In this document: positions 15,886 through 25,268 of the stretch, piece by piece
Layout: every line of letters starts with the position of its first letter
Numbering within the stretch: position 1 is the stretch's first letter
NCBI GenBank assembly: GCA_020636435.1
Contig: JACJXX010000001.1
Coordinates: 3,923,001-3,987,000, forward strand
From: Lewinellaceae bacterium
Lineage (GTDB): Bacteria > Bacteroidota > Bacteroidia > Chitinophagales > Saprospiraceae
DNA: 64,000 bases
Reading direction: 5' to 3'
Translations under genes and position numbers: made by a program
The notes under the pieces: model-generated
Told to the model about the DNA's origin: nothing
Database searches by the model: none
Seen by the model: only the letters and a program-made list of their open reading frames with translations

Positions 15886-17547
15886 GTGAAAAGAATGCAC
15901 ATCCTCATCTGCCTCGTGCTTTTTACCTGGGCTGCTCAGGCCCAGGAAAGCAGAGAACTCGCCATGGGCCAGGCAGCCGCTATAGTCGACCTCCGCACAA
16001 AGGAAGGAGTGGCGTTAGTCGGCGCGCAATGGAAATACAGCCCGGCTAAGTTCGTAGACACCAAATTCAACACTCCCGGCCCGGATAAAAACGACCCGCT
16101 CGCTTTGTATCCCACCGGCAAGCCCATCACTACTCAGGACCTCAGCCCTAAAGCCGGCACGCCCGATTACGACGATAGCCGTTGGGAAATCCTTGACGCT
16201 ACAGCCCTTGAAGAACGCCGGGGAACCGGCCTTGGCTCTTTTGTCTGGTACCGCATCAAAATTGCCATTCCCGAAAAATTGGGAAGCTTATCCACCGCCG
16301 GCACAACCGCCGTATTCGAGATCGTAGTGGATGATTACGCGGAGATTTGGGTGAATGGCCAGTTGAACAAATGTTTCGGCCAGTCCGGCGGCGGCGCCAT
16401 CCGAGGGTTCAATGCCCGCAACCGAGTGGTGCTGACGGAAAATGCCCAACCCGGGCAGGAATTCAGCATTGCCATCCTCGGCATCAACGGCCCGTTGGCC
16501 GACATGCCGGCCAACTACATTTGGATCCGGTCTTGTACATTGGATTTCTATAAGCAATATCCTTCCAGGGACGATTGGCAGGGGCTCGGCCAAATTGTGA
16601 TGATCGATAAAGCGCTCCAGGAGGCCATCGATCCCGAGGTACGGATCGAAAAACTGGCGGACGGCTTTCAGTTTACCGAAGGCCCGGTTTGGCACCCCGA
16701 CGGCTTCCTGCTGTTCAGCGACCCGAACGCCAATGTAATCTACCGCTACGAACCGGTTTCGAGGAATGTTTCGGTATACATCACCAAATCCGGTTATTCG
16801 GGGATCGACATCGGCGAATACCACCAGCCCGGCTCCAACGGCCTGGCCATTGACGCCGAGGGGCGCCTGCTGGTTTGCCAGCACGGCAACCGCCGCATCA
16901 TCCGCCATGAGAAAAAAGGCCCCATTACGGTGCTGGCCGACCAATACGAGGGCAAGCGCCTCAACAGCCCCAATGACCTGGTTTTGAAATCCGACGGCAC
17001 CCTGTACTTTACGGATCCTCCGTATGGATTGCCCAACGCCTACAACGATCAACGCAAGGAATTGCCCTACCAGGGAATCTACCGGCTTAAAGACGGCGAG
17101 CTGACCCTGCTCTCAACCGACTTGGGCGGCCCCAACGGCATTGCCTTCTCACCCGATGAGCAGTACCTCTACGTCGGCAACTGGGACATCCGCGACGTCT
17201 ACCACACCAAGACCGTATGGCGGTACCGCGTTCAGCCGGATGGCTCCCTTTCCGGCGGCGAAGTATTCTTCAACTTCAACCAAACCGACGAGCCGGAGGC
17301 CATCGACGGGATCAAAGTAGACCAGGAAGGCTATCTGTTCGTCTCCGCTCCGGGCGGCATTTGGATATTGAGCCCCACAGGCCAGTTGCTTGGCAAGATC
17401 ACCGGCCCGGAACGGCCCGCCAATATGGCCTGGGGCGACGATGGAAAGGCGCTTTACCTCACTGCTCATACCGGCCTGTACAAGATCAGGACAAAGAACG
17501 GGGGAAGGTTCTCCTGGCAAAAAAACGGATTTGTTACTTCTCAATAA
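15886..17547 (+). CDS. Secreted SMP-30/gluconolactonase with N-terminal jelly-roll domain
   Basis: A 553-aa protein starting at GTG 15886 (an ATG at 15895 is also possible), with a signal peptide ending A-Q-A-Q at residue 20. Residues 25-225 resemble a beta-galactosidase-like sandwich (V-D-D-Y-A-E-I-W-V-N-G). Residues 250-550 are a six-bladed SMP-30/gluconolactonase propeller, with FTEGPVWHPDG, NSPNDLV, F-T-D-P-P-Y-G and GPNGIAFSPDE carrying the metal ligands. It likely hydrolyses sugar lactones in the periplasm. This fits the GMC oxidoreductase and glucose-dehydrogenase-like genes downstream, which could produce lactones. Its stop codon lies inside the arm of a long inverted repeat. Confidence 0.88.
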   Translation: MKRMHILICLVLFTWAAQAQESRELAMGQAAAIVDLRTKEGVALVGAQWKYSPAKFVDTKFNTPGPDKNDPLALYPTGKPITTQDLSPKAGTPDYDDSRWEILDATALEERRGTGLGSFVWYRIKIAIPEKLGSLSTAGTTAVFEIVVDDYAEIWVNGQLNKCFGQSGGGAIRGFNARNRVVLTENAQPGQEFSIAILGINGPLADMPANYIWIRSCTLDFYKQYPSRDDWQGLGQIVMIDKALQEAIDPEVRIEKLADGFQFTEGPVWHPDGFLLFSDPNANVIYRYEPVSRNVSVYITKSGYSGIDIGEYHQPGSNGLAIDAEGRLLVCQHGNRRIIRHEKKGPITVLADQYEGKRLNSPNDLVLKSDGTLYFTDPPYGLPNAYNDQRKELPYQGIYRLKDGELTLLSTDLGGPNGIAFSPDEQYLYVGNWDIRDVYHTKTVWRYRVQPDGSLSGGEVFFNFNQTDEPEAIDGIKVDQEGYLFVSAPGGIWILSPTGQLLGKITGPERPANMAWGDDGKALYLTAHTGLYKIRTKNGGRFSWQKNGFVTSQ

Positions 17548-17952
17548 ATTGGGAATAAATGTAGCTTCTCAATATATAGAATAAAACCTGTCGTCCTTAC
17601 AGGACTAAAACAACGCTAAACCCCATTTCCAGGGCCTCACGGCCCTGGTTTAAAAGCCAGGCAGCCAGAGAGTCCTGTAAGGACGACAGATTTGCGCGAT
17701 GAGAACCCGGGAAAATTGCCCCACCGGGCCCCGAATCTGTCGCTCTTACAGAGCTCTCTTGGCTTCACATAGCTATCCAGGGCCTGGCGGCCCTGGCAAG
17801 GGGCTATCATCCCTACGGGATTGAGACCAGGAGCCGCCGGGCAAAGCACTACAGTCCGGCGGCTGTCAGCCCACTGGAAAAACTGGCGTAAACTTATGTG
17901 TAAACCGTAGCCCTACAGGACTGGCAGCAAAACGACATTTATTGAGAAGTTA
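17534..17952. repeat. Intergenic palindromic repeat region with paired ends
   Basis: TTACTTCTCAATAAAT (17534-17549) and ATTTATTGAGAAGTTA (17937-17952) are inverted ends (15 of 16). Inside, CTGTCGTCCTTACAGGACT and its reverse complement AGTCCTGTAAGGACGACAG form a second palindrome around a CAGGGCC-TCACGGCCCTGG hairpin. Similar GGCCCTGG and CTTACAGAG units follow. There is no ORF. It fills the gap of about 440 bases between the SMP-30 gene and the next ORF and looks like a composite of dispersed repeats. Confidence 0.65.
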
Positions 17953-17987
17953 CGAATAAATCCTGCAAACACTTCAAAACCAACATC

Positions 17988-18530
17988 ATGAATACCCTAT
18001 CCATCAAAAAAGACGCTAACGATGCGGCATCAAAATTCCTGTTCCTAGTGCGACTAGAACGAAATAACGGGCTAATTCGCCAGCCCTTAAATGCAGGGTT
18101 CCAGTATCATAATATAACCCGTTATTTCGTGCCGCTTTCACTAGTGAAACCCAAGGATAACGAACTGCGCCCGCGGAAAGCTCAGGCCCAAACTACCTCG
18201 TCCGAGGCCATCAGGAGTATGGAAGAAGAACTTCAGTTCTGGAAAATGGAAACTTCCATCCTGCTGAGGATGCTGCAGCAATTGGAAAATCGAGGCCATA
18301 ACACAAAGGCAAGTTTAAAGGTGCTTAAAGAGGAATCCGTCTTCTTACTGGAAAACACATTCCTGGCTCATGAAGCAAAATTGAATGCCATCCCGAAAAA
18401 AAAGGTTAAGGGCCAGTACCGTGTCCAATTCCTGGAACAATCCCATCAAAAGATCAGAAAGGCTTATCAGAAATTTAAGCTTAAAGTACTATGGGTGATC
18501 CCCTCGTTGATTCCCTTTACTATTTGGTAG
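17988..18530 (+). CDS. Hypothetical coiled-coil protein carrying a palindromic insert
   Basis: A 180-aa protein of unknown family. Residues 65-165 are charged and helical, probably a coiled coil (repeated E-E-L-x-F-W, L-x-x-L-E). There is no signal peptide, and a short hydrophobic C-terminus ends at I-P-F-T-I-W. Codons 20-52 (18045-18144) are made of a 100-bp inverted-repeat element, so the N-terminal third seems to have been interrupted in frame. It lies just upstream of operator site 3. Whether it is still functional is unclear. Confidence 0.6.
   Translation: MNTLSIKKDANDAASKFLFLVRLERNNGLIRQPLNAGFQYHNITRYFVPLSLVKPKDNELRPRKAQAQTTSSEAIRSMEEELQFWKMETSILLRMLQQLENRGHNTKASLKVLKEESVFLLENTFLAHEAKLNAIPKKKVKGQYRVQFLEQSHQKIRKAYQKFKLKVLWVIPSLIPFTIW
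18045..18144. repeat. Palindromic element inside a coding region
   Basis: Arms of 27 bases (18045-18071 and 18118-18144) both begin CTAGTG and end GAAATAACGGG when read inward; only a few bases in the middle differ. The 46-base loop contains GGGCTAATTCGCCAGCCC. The reading frame of the host ORF stays open through it. Confidence 0.7.
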
Positions 18531-18576
18531 GAAAAGGCCCACAAATTGAAAAGTTGTTTCCAAAATATTCCCTGCC

Positions 18577-18621
18577 TGTTACCCAGGTAACAATCGCAGG
18601 GCAACGAAGCCCTTAAATTTG
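18577..18621 (+). promoter_or_regulatory. Crp/Fnr-type operator plus -7 box, site 3 (GMC oxidoreductase)
   Basis: TGTTACC-CA-GGTAACA (18577-18592) is a perfect palindrome. TAAATTTG (18614-18621) starts 29.5 bp after the centre. The GMC gene begins at 18638, so the leader is very short. Confidence 0.82.
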
Positions 18622-18637
18622 AATAAAAAAAATCACT

Positions 18638-20173
18638 ATGTCCCAATTCGATATCATCATCATCGGCACCGGCGCCGGAGGCGGCACGCTCGCCTACAAA
18701 CTGGCCCCCACCGGCAAAAAGATCCTGCTGCTCGAACGCGGCGATTACATTCCCCGGGAACGCGACAACTGGAGTACTCAGGCTGTCTTCCTCGATGCCA
18801 AGTACAAGGCCAAAGAAACCTGGCTCGATAAAAACGACAAGGCCTTCCATCCGGGCATTCACTACTGCGTAGGCGGCAATACCAAGGTATACGGCGCCGC
18901 GCTGCTGCGGATGCGGGAGCGGGACTTTCAGGAGGTGCGGCACCACGGCGGCACCTCTCCGGCCTGGCCCATCAGCTACCAGGATTTGGAGCCTTATTAT
19001 ACTGAGGCGGAGAAGCTCTACCACGTCCACGGCGAACGCGGGATCGACCCTACCGAACCGCCCGCCAGCGAACCTTATGCCTACGGGCCGCTTCCGCACG
19101 AGCCGCGCATCCAGGAACTATACGACGATATGCGGGGAATGGGGCTTCGGCCGTTCCCGCTTCCCATCGGCGCGCGCATCAGCAACGGCGAGCCCGGGGC
19201 CGCGCCGCCCGTCCTCGACCGTTTCGACGGCTTCCCCGACCCTTCAGAGACGAAGGCCGATTCGCACGTCATCGCCATTCAACCGGCGGTGAAGCACCCT
19301 AATGTCACGCTCCTCACGGGCAGTTATGTAGAACGGCTGAACACCAATGCCGCCGGCGATGCCGTCACCGAAGTGATCGTCACCAGAGATGGCGAAACCA
19401 CTACCTACCGGGCAGATATCGTCGTGGTGGCCTGCGGCGCCATCAACTCGGCAGCCCTGCTGCTGCGCTCTGCCAACGGCCGCCATCCCAACGGGCTGGC
19501 CAACGGTTCGGATATGGTGGGGCGCAACTATATGGCGCACAACAATTCGGCCCTGCTTGCCATTTCGCGCAAGCCCAACCCCACGCTATTTGGCAAAACG
19601 ATCGGCCTGAACGATTTTTACTACGGCAGCGAAGATTTTGAATTCCCGCTCGGACACATCCAGATGCTGGGCAAATCTGACCAGCTGATGTACAAGGAGG
19701 ATGCTCCAGGTTTTGCACCAGGGCTGGCCCTCGATTATGTCGCCAAGCATTCCCTCGATTTCTGGCTGACATCCGAAGACCTGCCCGACCCCAACAACCG
19801 GGTGATGCCGGGCAATAACGGACAACTGAGGCTGCATTATACCGAAAACAACCTGGAAGGGCACCACCGCCTGCAGAAAAAACTGCGCTGGATACTGGAA
19901 CGTGCCGGTTGCGAAACCCACCTGCTGCCCAATAACCTCTACCTCGGCAAAAAAATACCGGTGGCGGGCACAGCACACCAGTGCGGCACTGTACGGTTTG
20001 GCAATGACCCGAAATCTTCAGTGCTGGATACTTTCTGCCGGGCGCATGAGGTGCAAAACCTTTATGTGGTCGACGGCAGTTTCTTCCCATCCAGCTCCGC
20101 AGTAAATCCCGGGCTGACCATCATCGCGCAGGCCCTGCGGGTTGGGGAGCATCTGAAAACAGAAATCTTATAA
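18638..20173 (+). CDS. GMC family FAD-dependent oxidoreductase
   Basis: A 511-aa flavoprotein of the glucose-methanol-choline family, which oxidises alcohols or sugars. The ADP-binding motif is GTGAGGG (10-16). C-terminal active-site residues are His447 (T-A-H-Q-C-G-T) and Asn490 (A-V-N-P-G-L-T), the usual His/Asn pair, followed by T-I-I-A-Q-A-L-R. There is no Tat or Sec signal, so it is cytoplasmic unless exported with a partner. No gluconate dehydrogenase gamma subunit is adjacent. Operator site 3 lies directly upstream. Sugar or polyol oxidation to a lactone would link it to the SMP-30 gene; this is inferred. Confidence 0.9.
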   Translation: MSQFDIIIIGTGAGGGTLAYKLAPTGKKILLLERGDYIPRERDNWSTQAVFLDAKYKAKETWLDKNDKAFHPGIHYCVGGNTKVYGAALLRMRERDFQEVRHHGGTSPAWPISYQDLEPYYTEAEKLYHVHGERGIDPTEPPASEPYAYGPLPHEPRIQELYDDMRGMGLRPFPLPIGARISNGEPGAAPPVLDRFDGFPDPSETKADSHVIAIQPAVKHPNVTLLTGSYVERLNTNAAGDAVTEVIVTRDGETTTYRADIVVVACGAINSAALLLRSANGRHPNGLANGSDMVGRNYMAHNNSALLAISRKPNPTLFGKTIGLNDFYYGSEDFEFPLGHIQMLGKSDQLMYKEDAPGFAPGLALDYVAKHSLDFWLTSEDLPDPNNRVMPGNNGQLRLHYTENNLEGHHRLQKKLRWILERAGCETHLLPNNLYLGKKIPVAGTAHQCGTVRFGNDPKSSVLDTFCRAHEVQNLYVVDGSFFPSSSAVNPGLTIIAQALRVGEHLKTEIL

Positions 20174-20437
20174 GCAGTCGGACATAATTGCTTGATTGTT
20201 GAAATTGTTAGATTGCCCGGCTATGCGTCTAGCGTTGGACAGCGTTGATAGCCAATGGGTTGCCAAGCCTCGTCGAACCTCGAACGCTGAACAACCGAAC
20301 GCCGAACTTGTCCAGCCTTAGACCAGTAGCCGATTGCCCCTTTAAGGCGGTGACAGCCAACAATCCAACAATCCAACAATTAAATGTACCCGGCTACTTA
20401 CTACTACTTAAATGATAACTTAAACCAATTTCCCGTC
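20174..20437. other. Intergenic simple-repeat region
   Basis: TTGATTGTTGAAATTGTTAGATTG (20192-20215) and the CAACAATCC triplication (20358-20382) are rough inverted partners. In between, CGAACGCTGAACAACCGAACGCCGAAC is a short imperfect tandem. No gene is seen. Confidence 0.45.
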
Positions 20438-21442
20438 ATGAAACCCTCAATCCGACTGATTCCCATACTCCTGCTGTTCTTTACAATCCAGGCTTTCGGC
20501 CAAACGGCCCGCCAGGTCAGCAAAGTGAGCATTACGGTTTCCAGCCTCGCTGCCGTTTTACCTTTTTATGAAGAAGTCCTGACGTTCGAGGAGGTAGAAA
20601 GATACGAGATCTCAGGAGTGGATCTCCAAAATCTCCTGGGGGTTCCCGATGAGGATATTACGGCCCAGGTTGCCGTCCTGCAACTGGGTCAGGAACAAAT
20701 AGAACTCATCGAATTCATCAACGAAAGCCGGCAATTGGCGCCGCCTGCCGATGCCCGCAGCAATGACCTGTGGTTTCAACACATTGCCATTGTGGTGAGC
20801 GATATGGAAGCGGCCTATCGGCGGCTGCGGCAATACAAGGCCGCCCATGTTTCGACGGCGCCGCAAACGCTGCCCGATTACCTCCCGGCAGCCGCCGGCA
20901 TCAGCGCCTTTTACTTCCGCGATTCCGACGGGCACAACCTGGAACTCATTCACTTCCCGGAAGGAAAAGGCAACCCTCGCTGGCAGCAAGCAACCGACCG
21001 CTTGTTTTTAGGGATAGACCATACCGCTATCGGCATCAGCGACACTGGCCGGTCCGCCACTTTTTACCAGGATATTCTGGGATTAAAAATCGCCGGCGGA
21101 AGCGAAAATTACGGCACCGAACAAGAACGCCTCAACCAGGTTTTCGGGGCGCACCTGCTCATCACCGGACTGAAGGCCAGGTTGGGATTCGGCATCGAGT
21201 TTCTGGAATACCTGGCGCCTCCCGGCGGGCGGCCCTATCCTGCGGACAGCCGGCCGACTGACTTGTGGCATTGGCACAGCACCGTGGTGGTCGACGATGC
21301 TGCCCGGGCTTATCAGCAGCTGCAGGAAGCGAATTATCATTTCATTTCCAATGGAATCATCAACCTTAATAATCAAAACACCTTTCTGGTGCGCGATCCG
21401 GACGGCCATGCTGTACTAATCGCCGGCGCCAGTCATAAGTGA
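20438..21442 (+). CDS. Secreted protein with two VOC (glyoxalase/bleomycin-resistance) domains
   Basis: A 334-aa protein. The ATG at 20438 is chosen because it begins a clean signal peptide (M-K-P-S-I-R-L-I-P ... A-F-G-Q, about 22 residues). The open frame extends 18 codons further upstream without support. Two beta-alpha-beta-beta-beta VOC units span about residues 30-175 and 190-330, each ending in F-x-x-R/V-x-D-P/S-D-G-H. VOC enzymes hold a metal and act as lyases, dioxygenases or isomerases. A periplasmic two-domain form suggests an extradiol-type or binding role. The substrate is unknown. Confidence 0.82.
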   Translation: MKPSIRLIPILLLFFTIQAFGQTARQVSKVSITVSSLAAVLPFYEEVLTFEEVERYEISGVDLQNLLGVPDEDITAQVAVLQLGQEQIELIEFINESRQLAPPADARSNDLWFQHIAIVVSDMEAAYRRLRQYKAAHVSTAPQTLPDYLPAAAGISAFYFRDSDGHNLELIHFPEGKGNPRWQQATDRLFLGIDHTAIGISDTGRSATFYQDILGLKIAGGSENYGTEQERLNQVFGAHLLITGLKARLGFGIEFLEYLAPPGGRPYPADSRPTDLWHWHSTVVVDDAARAYQQLQEANYHFISNGIINLNNQNTFLVRDPDGHAVLIAGASHK

Positions 21443-21596
21443 TGAGAAATAAATAACATAACCCAATATGCTTCATCTTTTTCCGCCATACTTCGTTACT
21501 TCTTCGTTGCGTAGCACCACTATGCGCCTCAGAAAAGCCTCGTCTGGCGAAAAAAATATTTTGCCTATTGGATTACCTTATTTATGTCTCATCACT
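21438..21596. repeat. Core-and-arms intergenic element, copy A (inverted orientation)
   Basis: Arms of 33 bases at 21438-21470 and 21564-21596 are reverse complements at 28 of 33 positions (both begin AGTGATGAGA read inward). The enclosed 93 bases, read on the minus strand, contain GCCAGACGAGGC, GGCGCATAGTGGTGCTACG and AGTATGGCG, shared with copies B, C and D. The left arm includes the stop codon of the VOC gene. Confidence 0.75.
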
Positions 21597-21615
21597 AATT
21601 AAAAAATCAAGAAAC

Positions 21616-22431
21616 ATGATTTACGATTCAGATCATCCATTAGCCCAGCAAACCGCCATTGTCACGGGCGGCAGTTCAGGAATCGGCAAGGCCTGTGCCA
21701 TCGCATTGGGCCAGGCCGGGGCAAACGTAATCGTCAACTACGCCGGCAACCCCCGCGGCGCCGAAGAATCCGTGGCCGAGATCGAGGCCGCCGGCGGCAA
21801 GGGGCTGCCATTCAAGGCCGACGTCAGCCAGAAAAGCCAGGTGGAAGCCATGTTCAAGGCAGCCGTGGATACCTTCGGCACCGTAGACATCCTGGTCAAT
21901 AATGCCGGCCTTCAAAAAGATGCTCCTTTTGTGGACATGACGCTGGAAGACTGGAACTATGTGCTCAGCGTCAACCTGACCGGCCAGTTCCTTTGCGCCC
22001 AGGCAGCAGCCAGGGAATTTGTCCGCCGCGGCCGGCGGCCGGAGGTTTCCGTCGCCCTGGGCAAGATCATCTGCATGAGTTCGGTTCACGAGTTGATCCC
22101 ATGGGCGGGCCATGTCAACTACGCGGCTTCTAAAGGCGGCGTAATGCTCTTCATGAAGTCTATTGCTCAGGAACTGGGCGAAAAAGGCATCCGCGTCAAC
22201 AGCATCGCGCCCGGCGCCATCAAGACGCCGATCAACCGCATGGCCTGGGATACGCCCGAAGCGGAGAAAGAGCTACTTAAGCTCATTCCATACGGCCGGG
22301 TTGGCGAAACGTCCGATATCGGCAACGTCACCGTCTGGCTGGCTTCCGACCAAAGTGATTACATCCACGGCCAGACCATCGTGGTAGACGGCGGGATGGC
22401 CCTGTATCCGGGCTTCCGGGAGAATGGGTAA
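21616..22431 (+). CDS. SDR family oxidoreductase (glucose 1-dehydrogenase-like)
   Basis: A 271-aa short-chain dehydrogenase. The ATG at 21616 places the NAD(P)-binding TGGSSGIG at residues 17-24. NNAG is near 95, the catalytic Ser is in C-M-S-S-V-H and the Tyr-Lys pair is in NYAASKGG near 168. The C-terminal D-Y-I-H-G-Q-T-I-V-V-D-G-G is typical of classical SDRs annotated as glucose 1-dehydrogenase. In this sugar-related neighbourhood, sugar oxidation with NAD(P) is plausible, but substrates of SDRs cannot be read from sequence. Confidence 0.87.
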   Translation: MIYDSDHPLAQQTAIVTGGSSGIGKACAIALGQAGANVIVNYAGNPRGAEESVAEIEAAGGKGLPFKADVSQKSQVEAMFKAAVDTFGTVDILVNNAGLQKDAPFVDMTLEDWNYVLSVNLTGQFLCAQAAAREFVRRGRRPEVSVALGKIICMSSVHELIPWAGHVNYAASKGGVMLFMKSIAQELGEKGIRVNSIAPGAIKTPINRMAWDTPEAEKELLKLIPYGRVGETSDIGNVTVWLASDQSDYIHGQTIVVDGGMALYPGFRENG

Positions 22432-22434
22432 CTG

Positions 22435-22484
22435 TAGGGGTTGAGTGAGTGAATGAGTGAATGAGTGAATGAGTGAGTGGGTGG
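22435..22484. repeat. GAGTGAAT heptamer/octamer repeat
   Basis: Six or seven units of GAGTGAAT/GAGTGAGT between the SDR and the GH63 gene. The same simple motif occurs at 477-510, 25185-25238 and 49495-49526, always in gaps or at gene ends. Confidence 0.8.
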
Positions 22485-22538
22485 AGCTTCGAGTCTCGCC
22501 ATTCCTAAATGAATTTTCCAAAACAAAAAAGCAACATC

Positions 22539-25211
22539 ATGGCAAAAGTGAAGGCAACGCAGGAGCAACAGCGACTGCAGGAAGCCCACCACAATAATAA
22601 AGCATGGCTCAAATGGGGCCCCTATCTCAGCGAGCGCCAATGGGGAACGGTGCGGGAGGACTACAGCGAGCACGGAGAAGCCTGGGATTACTTCCCCCAC
22701 GACCACGCCCGCTCCCGCGTTTACCGTTGGGGCGAAGACGGCCTGGCCGGCATCTCCGACGACCGGCAGCGCATCTGCTTTGCGCCGGCACTCTGGAACG
22801 GCAACGACCCCATCCTCAAAGAGCGGTTGTTTGGCCTGGCCGGCCCCCAGGGCAACCACGGAGAGGATGTCAAAGAGCTGTATTACTACCTCGACAACCT
22901 ACCCACCCACGCCTACATGAAACATTTGTACAAGTATCCGCACGCCGAATTTCCCTACGGCGAGCTGGTGGGCATCAACGGCAGCCGCTCCCGGCATGAA
23001 CCGGAGTATGAACTGCTCGACACGCCGGCCTTTGCCGGCAAAAACTACTTCGACGTGTTCACCGAATACGCCAAGGCAGCAGAGGAAGACCTGCTTATCC
23101 GGATCACTATATTCAACCGGGGGAGTCAGGAAGCGCCCATTTGGGTGCTTCCGACCCTTTGGTTCCGCAATCTGTGGGCGTTTGGGCTGATGCCGGAAAA
23201 GCCGAACCTGCGGCTGGCGAAAGAAAAGGGAGGCCAGCCTTATGTCGTGGCCGAGCATCCCGAACTGGGAAGCTATTGCCTGTTCTTTTCCGAAGCCGAA
23301 CACCTGCTGTTCACCGAAAACGAAACCAATACCGAGCGACTCTACGGCATCGCCAATGAGACGCCCTTTGTAAAGGATGCCTTCCATCGGGCTGTTACTG
23401 AACAACAGTTTGACTGGTTAGCGGAGAAGGCGGAAGGCACCAAATTCGCTCCGCTGTACCACTATCAGCTGGCTCCTGGCGAAAAGGCCGAAATCCGCCT
23501 GCGCCTCTGCCGGGAAAAGCCTGCCGCCAGCCCACTCGGCAAGGCCTTCGATGCCGCCTTCAGCCTGCGAATCCGGGAGGCCGGCGAGTTTTACCACACC
23601 CTCCAGCCAGGAGAGGATGAAGACCTGGCCAATATCCAGCGCCAGGCATTCGCCGGCATGCTTTGGAGCAAACAATATTTCAACATAGATATGCCGCGCT
23701 GGCTCCATGGCGACCCGGGCCAACCCAGCCCTCCCGAAAGCCGTATACATGGAAGAAATAGAGAATGGACGGCGCTCAACAACGAGGACATCATCTCCAT
23801 GCCCGACAAATGGGAATACCCCTGGTATGCTGCCTGGGACCTGGCATTTCACTGCATTCCCCTGGCCATGCTGGATGCCGAATTTGCCAAAAATCAACTC
23901 ATCCTGTTCCTCCGCGAATGGTACATGCACCCCAATGGCCAGATACCGGCTTACGAGTGGGCATTCGGGGATGTAAATCCACCGGTGCACGCCTGGGCCT
24001 GCCTGCAGGTGTACAAGATCGACGCTGAGCGCAACGGCAGAGCAGATAAGTCCTTCCTGAAAAGGATCTTTCAAAAACTCCTGCTCAACTTCACCTGGTG
24101 GGTCAACCGCAAGGACCGCAACGGCAATAACGTTTTCGAAGGTGGTTTTCTCGGCCTCGACAACATCGGAGTATTCGACCGCAGCAGCTTTATCCCCGGC
24201 GGCGGCCACCTGGAGCAGGCCGACGGCACTGCCTGGATGGCTATGTATTGCCTGAATATGCTGGAAATATCCCTGATCCTTGGAGAGGATGATATCGCCT
24301 ACGAAGACATGGCAACCAAGTTTTTCGAGCACTTCATCTACATCGCCTCCTCCCTCAACCGGATCGGTGAAGGGTGGACCGGCGCCTGGGATGAAGAACA
24401 AGGCTTCTTTTATGACATCCTGGCTATGCCGGATGGGCGGTACATCCCCTTAAAGGTGCGGTCGCTGGTCGGATTGTCTACCCTGTTTGCCACCCTGGTG
24501 CTGGAAAAGGAAAAACTGGAAAAGCTGCCCGGTTTTCACGAGCGGCTGCGGTGGTTCATGCAATACCGGGAAAAAAATGCGGAACACCTGGTCGTTGAAG
24601 CGTTTCACGAAGGGAAAGACATCCTGCTTTCGCTGGTGCCCCGGGAACGCCTGAAACGCCTGCTGGAAGCCTTGCTGAACGAATCGGAGTTTCTCGGCAA
24701 GGGAGGTATCCGGTCCATTTCCAAGGTGCACGAAAACCCCTACGTCGTCAATATCGACGGGCAGGACTTTGGCCTGCAATACGAACCGGGAGAATCTTCC
24801 ACCGGCCTGTTTGGCGGCAACTCCAACTGGCGCGGGCCGGTCTGGATGCCGATGAACTACCTCATCATCCAATCGCTGCGCGCTTACCACCACTATTTTG
24901 AGGATTCCCTGAAGGTGGAATGTCCCACCGGTTCCGGCCGGCTGGTGAACCTCGATACGGTAGCGGACGATATTTCAAACCGGTTGATCAGCATCTTCCG
25001 GCAGGGCCCGGACGGCCGGCGGCCAGTGCACAACGACTATGATGCCTACCATTCCGACCCGCATTTCCGCGACCTGGTGCTCTTCTATGAATATTTCCAC
25101 GGCGATACGGCCCGGGGTGTGGGCGCCTCGCACCAAACCGGTTGGACGGGCGTTGTGGCCGAGTTGATTGGCCGGGGGGGGAAAGGAAGGAGTGAAGGAG
25201 TGAAGGAGTGA
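22539..25211 (+). CDS. GH63-type glucosidase (MGH1-like)
   Basis: An 890-aa cytoplasmic protein; the ATG at 22539 is preferred (an in-frame ATG at 22509 adds ten residues). It resembles the bacterial MGH1-like glucosidases of family GH63, (alpha/alpha)6-barrel enzymes that act on alpha-glucosides such as mannosyl/glucosylglycerate or short alpha-glucans. Visible blocks are W-G-P-Y-L-S-E-R-Q-W-G-T-V-R-E-D-Y near 23, W-Y-A-A-W-D-L-A-F-H near 430 with the catalytic-type Asp, and N-S-N-W-R-G-P-V-W-M-P near 763. The last ten or so codons run into a GAAGGAGT repeat, so the C-terminal tail is repeat-derived. The debranching enzyme gene follows. Confidence 0.87.
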   Translation: MAKVKATQEQQRLQEAHHNNKAWLKWGPYLSERQWGTVREDYSEHGEAWDYFPHDHARSRVYRWGEDGLAGISDDRQRICFAPALWNGNDPILKERLFGLAGPQGNHGEDVKELYYYLDNLPTHAYMKHLYKYPHAEFPYGELVGINGSRSRHEPEYELLDTPAFAGKNYFDVFTEYAKAAEEDLLIRITIFNRGSQEAPIWVLPTLWFRNLWAFGLMPEKPNLRLAKEKGGQPYVVAEHPELGSYCLFFSEAEHLLFTENETNTERLYGIANETPFVKDAFHRAVTEQQFDWLAEKAEGTKFAPLYHYQLAPGEKAEIRLRLCREKPAASPLGKAFDAAFSLRIREAGEFYHTLQPGEDEDLANIQRQAFAGMLWSKQYFNIDMPRWLHGDPGQPSPPESRIHGRNREWTALNNEDIISMPDKWEYPWYAAWDLAFHCIPLAMLDAEFAKNQLILFLREWYMHPNGQIPAYEWAFGDVNPPVHAWACLQVYKIDAERNGRADKSFLKRIFQKLLLNFTWWVNRKDRNGNNVFEGGFLGLDNIGVFDRSSFIPGGGHLEQADGTAWMAMYCLNMLEISLILGEDDIAYEDMATKFFEHFIYIASSLNRIGEGWTGAWDEEQGFFYDILAMPDGRYIPLKVRSLVGLSTLFATLVLEKEKLEKLPGFHERLRWFMQYREKNAEHLVVEAFHEGKDILLSLVPRERLKRLLEALLNESEFLGKGGIRSISKVHENPYVVNIDGQDFGLQYEPGESSTGLFGGNSNWRGPVWMPMNYLIIQSLRAYHHYFEDSLKVECPTGSGRLVNLDTVADDISNRLISIFRQGPDGRRPVHNDYDAYHSDPHFRDLVLFYEYFHGDTARGVGASHQTGWTGVVAELIGRGGKGRSEGVKE

Positions 25212-25238
25212 GGGAATGAAGGAATGAGGGAATGAAGG
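25185..25238. repeat. GAAGGAGT/GAATGAGG repeat at the 3' end of the GH63 gene
   Basis: Seven or so units of GAAGGAGTG and GGAATGA(A/G). They overlap the last codons and the stop of the glucosidase. A change in unit number would alter its C-terminal tail. Confidence 0.75.
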
Positions 25239-25268
25239 CCAAGGAACTTTATCAAAAAACGTAACTAT

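Noticed and set aside
23418..24401. Long minus-strand frame inside the GH63 glucosidase
   Set aside because: Antisense shadow of an intact 890-aa enzyme, no domain, no start context.
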